From: Phytopseudomonas seleniipraecipitans
GTDB lineage: Bacteria > Pseudomonadota > Gammaproteobacteria > Pseudomonadales > Pseudomonadaceae
NCBI RefSeq assembly: GCF_900102335.1
Contig: NZ_FNBM01000004.1
Coordinates: 1 to 64,000 of the forward strand
Direction: 5' to 3'
Length of the DNA stretch: 64,000 nt
The notes below the pieces were generated by a model. It was given only the letters and a program-made list of their open reading frames with translations. It did no database searches and was not told the DNA's origin. Shown one piece after another: positions 59,167 to 64,000 of this stretch (its first letter is position 1; the number at the start of each line of letters is the position of its first letter). The position numbers were made by a program, and so were the translations under genes.

Positions 59167-59994
59167 ATGCCGAAATGCCTGCACGCCATCTCTCTCTTTG
59201 CCCTGCTCACGGCCTTCTTTGTACCCGGTACAGCTACTGCCATCGACATTGCGTCGCACGCGCAGCATCTGCAGCGCCTGCATCTGGCCGCGCAAAAAAG
59301 CCTGGGCGACTTCTACATGTACAACAGCATGGAAGGTGATCAGCGCTATGCGCGGATGATCGAGCAATCGCGGCAAACCGCCCGCGAGCAGCTGCAGAAA
59401 CTGGCGAACATGCAGGACGTCGGCGCCGCTCACCTGCACACGCAACTGCAGCAGCAATGGCAAGCCTATGACCAGAACCTGACCACCCTGATGGCCACCC
59501 TGGCCAAACAGGGCTACACAGATCTGCAACCGGTCGCCGACATGGCGGCTCGTAACCGGCAACTCCTGCTGACCTGCCAGGACTTGTACGAAGCACTGAG
59601 GCGTTCAGACGCTGCGGCGATATCCGAGCAATCCGATAACACCCGCCAGCTCGCCCTGCTGATGCAGAACATCGCAGTCAGCTACGCAGCGCGCAGTGCA
59701 GCGGTAGGCGCAAGCTTTTCCGGAGACAGCAGCGAACGACCGATCGAAGACCTTGTGGACGATTTCTCTGCACGTCTGGCTTCACTGCGCACGCTGCCAG
59801 ACAACAACACGGACGTTGACGAGACGCTGGAGGGCGTGACGACCAAGTGGCGCTATATCGAAAAGTCGCTGCGTAACTACAACGAGAAGAGCGTTCCGTT
59901 TCTGGTCAACAAGTACGCGGACAGCATCATCAACGGCCTGCTGACAGTTGCTGACCTGTATGCACAGGCGCCTATGGAAAACGCTCGCTCATGA
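59167..59994 (+). CDS. exported protein of unknown function, helix-rich
   Basis: I do not recognise the family of this 275-residue protein. Starting at the ATG at 59167 (GAGG eight bases upstream) it has a signal peptide (LHAISLFALLTAFFVPG, cleavage likely after ATA at about residue 25). The mature part is helical and Gln/Ala/Leu-rich with regular heptad-like spacing (about residues 35-100), suggesting a periplasmic coiled-coil or helical bundle. The 15-codon longer frame from 59122 would bury the signal peptide. It sits between fadB and the stress protein, in a place where a hypothetical is usual in Pseudomonas. Confidence 0.78.
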   Translation: MPKCLHAISLFALLTAFFVPGTATAIDIASHAQHLQRLHLAAQKSLGDFYMYNSMEGDQRYARMIEQSRQTAREQLQKLANMQDVGAAHLHTQLQQQWQAYDQNLTTLMATLAKQGYTDLQPVADMAARNRQLLLTCQDLYEALRRSDAAAISEQSDNTRQLALLMQNIAVSYAARSAAVGASFSGDSSERPIEDLVDDFSARLASLRTLPDNNTDVDETLEGVTTKWRYIEKSLRNYNEKSVPFLVNKYADSIINGLLTVADLYAQAPMENARS

Positions 59995-60029
59995 CCGATC
60001 GCGCCATGCGCCGGCCATTGAACAGAGCC

Positions 60030-60467
60030 TCAGGCGCGCGCTTTGAGAAAGGCAGCAACGGCCTGCAACGATTCAGGCTGAGCCCGCTCGCCCCAGAACA
60101 GCGCGACCATCTGCGGGGTCGCCTCAGCCTTGTAGACGTCCGCCGGCAAGGTGCCGAGCTGCTCGGCAAGTGCGTTGTCTGCACACGGCTCCTGCCATTT
60201 GTTCAGCCACTTGCCCGGCTCGCTCTGCCAGTAGCTCCAGCTGTCCTGGCGCCCGCGTGGGCGCGGATGGTGGTACTGCGGGCACGGGTTTGGCGGCGTG
60301 TTGCTCATCCAGTACGGCCATTCGGTGCGGGCCAGCTGCATGGTCAATCCCATGCGCCGCGCCTGCATGCGCACATCCATTTGGCCACGCTGACGCCGCG
60401 ACGGGACCAGCCAGACCAGTGGGCTAAGCGCGACAACCAGCAACGCAACAACGATCCATCCCGTCAT
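60030..60467 (-). CDS. membrane-anchored protein of unknown function
   Basis: This 145-residue protein has one N-terminal hydrophobic segment (GWIVVALLVVALSPLVWLV) followed by a basic stretch (PSRRQRGQMDVRMQARR), so the rest is probably cytoplasmic. The middle is Trp/Pro/His-rich (WPYWMSNTPPNPCPQYHHP). No catalytic motif is seen. It is convergent with the exported-protein gene and divergent from the stress-protein gene. Confidence 0.75.
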   Translation of the reverse strand: MTGWIVVALLVVALSPLVWLVPSRRQRGQMDVRMQARRMGLTMQLARTEWPYWMSNTPPNPCPQYHHPRPRGRQDSWSYWQSEPGKWLNKWQEPCADNALAEQLGTLPADVYKAEATPQMVALFWGERAQPESLQAVAAFLKARA

Positions 60468-60554
60468 AATTTCTATCTCGACCGCTTAACCTGTGGTAAA
60501 TGCTCAAACCAGCCATACTTGAAATCACTGGTCACCCCGTAAGGAGACAATCTC

Positions 60555-60998
60555 ATGTCCTACCAGCACATTCTGGTCGCCGTCGATCTGACCGAGGAGT
60601 GCGACCCGGTAATGAAGCGCGCCCAGGCTCTGGCCAACAGCACCCAGGCGAAACTCTCCGTGGTGCATATCGTTGAGCCAATGGCCATGGCCTTCGGCGG
60701 TGACGTGCCGATGGATCTGTCGATGCTGCAGCAGCAGCAGTTCGAACAGGCCAAGGAACGCCTCGATGCCTTCGCGCTCAAGTACCCTCAACTCGAAGCT
60801 GAAAGCCGCCACCTGGCTTACGGCCAGCCGCGCCAGGAAATCCACCGTTTGGCGGCCGAGCAGCGCTGTGACCTGATCATTGTCGGCAGCCACGGCCGAC
60901 ATGGCCTGGCGCTGCTACTCGGCTCGACCGCCAATGACGTGTTGCACGGCGCCCCTTGCGATGTGCTGGCGGTCAGCCTGAAGAAACCGTCGGCCTAA
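60555..60998 (+). CDS. universal stress protein (UspA family)
   Basis: This 147-residue cytoplasmic protein has the Usp fold: YQHILVAVDLTEE at the start and the nucleotide-binding IIVGSHGRHGLALLLGSTANDVLHGAPCDVLAV at the end, which matches G-2x-G-9x-G(S/T). It is of the ATP-binding type by motif. The ATG follows AAGGAGA. A strong terminator lies downstream. Confidence 0.94.
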   Translation: MSYQHILVAVDLTEECDPVMKRAQALANSTQAKLSVVHIVEPMAMAFGGDVPMDLSMLQQQQFEQAKERLDAFALKYPQLEAESRHLAYGQPRQEIHRLAAEQRCDLIIVGSHGRHGLALLLGSTANDVLHGAPCDVLAVSLKKPSA

Positions 60999-61016
60999 GC
61001 GAACCTCATAGCGAAC

Positions 61017-61044
61017 AACGCCGGGCAAAAGCCCGGCGTTTTTT
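61017..61044 (+). terminator. intrinsic terminator of the stress-protein gene
   Basis: AACGCCGGGC (61017-61026), AAAA loop, GCCCGGCGTT (61031-61040) and TTTT make a ten-base perfect stem with a U-run. It ends the plus-strand gene and may also help end uup, which converges from 61092. Confidence 0.93.
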
Positions 61045-61091
61045 CGACACTCTTCACCGGGCAGATGGCTCGTGCTCGCCCTGTAACGTCA

Positions 61092-63020
<1,929 letters not shown>

Positions 63021-63404
63021 GGGTTGCCTCGACAATACGCTGGAGTGATGGGCGAAAGGTCTGCGAACGCCACCAATGGGTTCGCCCTGTAGCCGACCAC
63101 CACGAAACTGATCTGGACGGCGCACGCGCCAGCCAAAAACCGGGGGCGTATTCTAACCGAGAAGGCCCTCGGCGTCTGTGAACCCTTCAGTGCCGGCCGT
63201 CGATGTGACATAAACAGACATGCGCCATCCTGCCACGGCCCTTTCGCGCCGAGCGGGCAAAAGGCTAAGCTAACGCCCGTTGTCATTAGCGCGCCCGCAA
63301 CTGCCGAGCCAGCCTGCCGCGCTGACCGGTAACCGCCCCAAGGGCATCGAGCGACCGGCATCAGCCAGATCGCGCCCGTCCACGAGATGATCCCCGGAAG
63401 TGCC
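63021..63404. other. intergenic region between uup and slt
   Basis: This gap of 384 bases separates two divergent genes. It contains no open frame that looks like a gene and no strong palindrome. TAGAAT on the minus strand (63154 down to 63149) could be a uup -10 and TAAGCT on the plus strand (63267-63272) an slt -10, but neither has a well spaced -35, so I leave both unassigned. Confidence 0.4.
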
Positions 63405-64000
63405 ATGCGCTGTCGTTTGCCCAGTCTGCTGTCCTGCCTGATCCTTTGCGCCACCACCGCAACCCTGAGCCAGGCAGCGAGCCTGAGCCAGCAACGCCAG
63501 TATTACGATGAGGCCAAGGCCGCACTAGCCAAGGGTGACAAAGGCCCTTATGAGCGCTATGCCCGTGAATTGCGCGATTATCCGCTGACGCCCTACCTGG
63601 CCTATGACGAACTGACCGCGCGCCTGAAATGGGCCAGCAATGCCGAAATTGAGGCATTCCTTGCCGCCCATGGTGATTTGCCGCAGGCCAGCTGGATGAA
63701 ACTGCGCTGGCTGCGCTGGCTGGCCGAACGCGGCGAGTGGCAGACCTTCGCCAAGTATTACGACCCGGGGCTCAACTTCACCGAACTGGACTGCCTCAAC
63801 GGTCAGCGTCAGCTCAGCCAGGGGCAAACCGCCGAGGGCTATGCCAGTGCCGAGAAACTCTGGCTGGTGGGCAAGTCGCAGCCCGAAGCCTGCGACCGAC
63901 TGTTCGACCGCTGGGCAGCCGAAGGGCAACTGACCGAACTGCGCCGCTGGCAGCGCGCCAAGCTGGCGGCCGAGGCGCGCAACTACAGCCTGGCCACGTT
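63405..64000 (+). CDS. slt: soluble lytic murein transglycosylase Slt, N-terminal part (runs off window)
   Basis: The ATG at 63405 follows CCGGAAG and opens a frame that reaches the window edge without a stop, giving 198 codons. A signal peptide (LLSCLILCATTATLSQA) precedes a helical region (SLSQQRQYYDEAKAAL, ELRDYPLTPYLAYDELTARL) typical of the superhelical U-domain of Slt70. The lytic catalytic domain would follow beyond the edge. The enzyme cleaves peptidoglycan to anhydromuropeptides, which NagZ (in this window) processes further. Confidence 0.9.
   Translation, partial: MRCRLPSLLSCLILCATTATLSQAASLSQQRQYYDEAKAALAKGDKGPYERYARELRDYPLTPYLAYDELTARLKWASNAEIEAFLAAHGDLPQASWMKLRWLRWLAERGEWQTFAKYYDPGLNFTELDCLNGQRQLSQGQTAEGYASAEKLWLVGKSQPEACDRLFDRWAAEGQLTELRRWQRAKLAAEARNYSLAT

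Overview
This window is ordinary chromosome of a GC-rich gammaproteobacterium of the genus Pseudomonas in the broad sense. The grounds are the gene families and their order: a cbb3 oxidase block followed by ccoGHIS, hemN, anr and apt; then sppA-rluC-rne-murB-kdsB-lpxK-lolCDE-sthA-nqr-gap-mfd-nagZ-psrA-lexA-sulA-topA-fadBA-uup-slt. PsrA, the lexA-sulA pair and the Na+-NQR cluster are typical of Pseudomonas. About 60 protein genes are supported. I saw no tRNA, rRNA, CRISPR array or prophage.

Region by region. 1-440: start of an IS110-family element (transposase on the minus strand, cut by the window edge). It has a structured upstream stretch that may encode a bridge RNA, and it lies beside a Pseudomonas-type REP palindrome. 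438-1595: an uncharacterised membrane protein and an alpha/beta hydrolase. 1680-10544: ccoNOQP, ccoG, ccoH, ccoI, ccoS and a DsbD_2/TauE-SafE-like membrane protein, making and maturing a microaerobic terminal oxidase. 10740-14101: hemN, a coiled-coil protein, anr and apt. ANR-type boxes with correctly placed -10 elements precede ccoG and hemN, so the regulator's gene sits beside likely targets. 14191-20763: sppA, a HAD phosphatase and rluC on the minus strand, then rne with a leader of nearly 700 nt. 20941-31102: a minus-strand envelope block with a seven-gene exbB-exbD-lpxK-trm112-kdsB-ptp-murB operon, comEC and lolCDE. 31198-33384: a PilZ protein, a small exported protein, a phosphodiesterase and a P-loop kinase. 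33552-43945: sthA, then nqrABCDEF-apbE-nqrM and a long-form GAPDH. 44097-54736: mfd, nagZ, psrA, lexA-sulA, two small conserved proteins and topA. 54999-63020: DUF1653, fadBA, two unknown proteins, a universal stress protein and the ABC-F ATPase uup. 63405 onward: the start of slt.

The genes form coherent units for oxygen-limited respiration and its control, lipid A/peptidoglycan/lipoprotein assembly, sodium-pumping NADH oxidation, fatty acid oxidation with its sensor PsrA, and DNA damage response and topology.

Beyond the genes, two families of dispersed palindromic repeats occupy intergenic sites. Family A ends in CCAGGCTAC (4881-4963, 10563-10627). Family B has the core GTAGGGTGGA (6633, 17125, 47656-47732, and a relic at 14132). 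No convincing wholly new multi-gene system is visible. The best candidates for a second look are the IS110/REP/bridge-RNA edge, the rne leader, the arginine-rich RNase E tail, the PilZ-exported protein-phosphodiesterase cluster, and the repeats inside operons.
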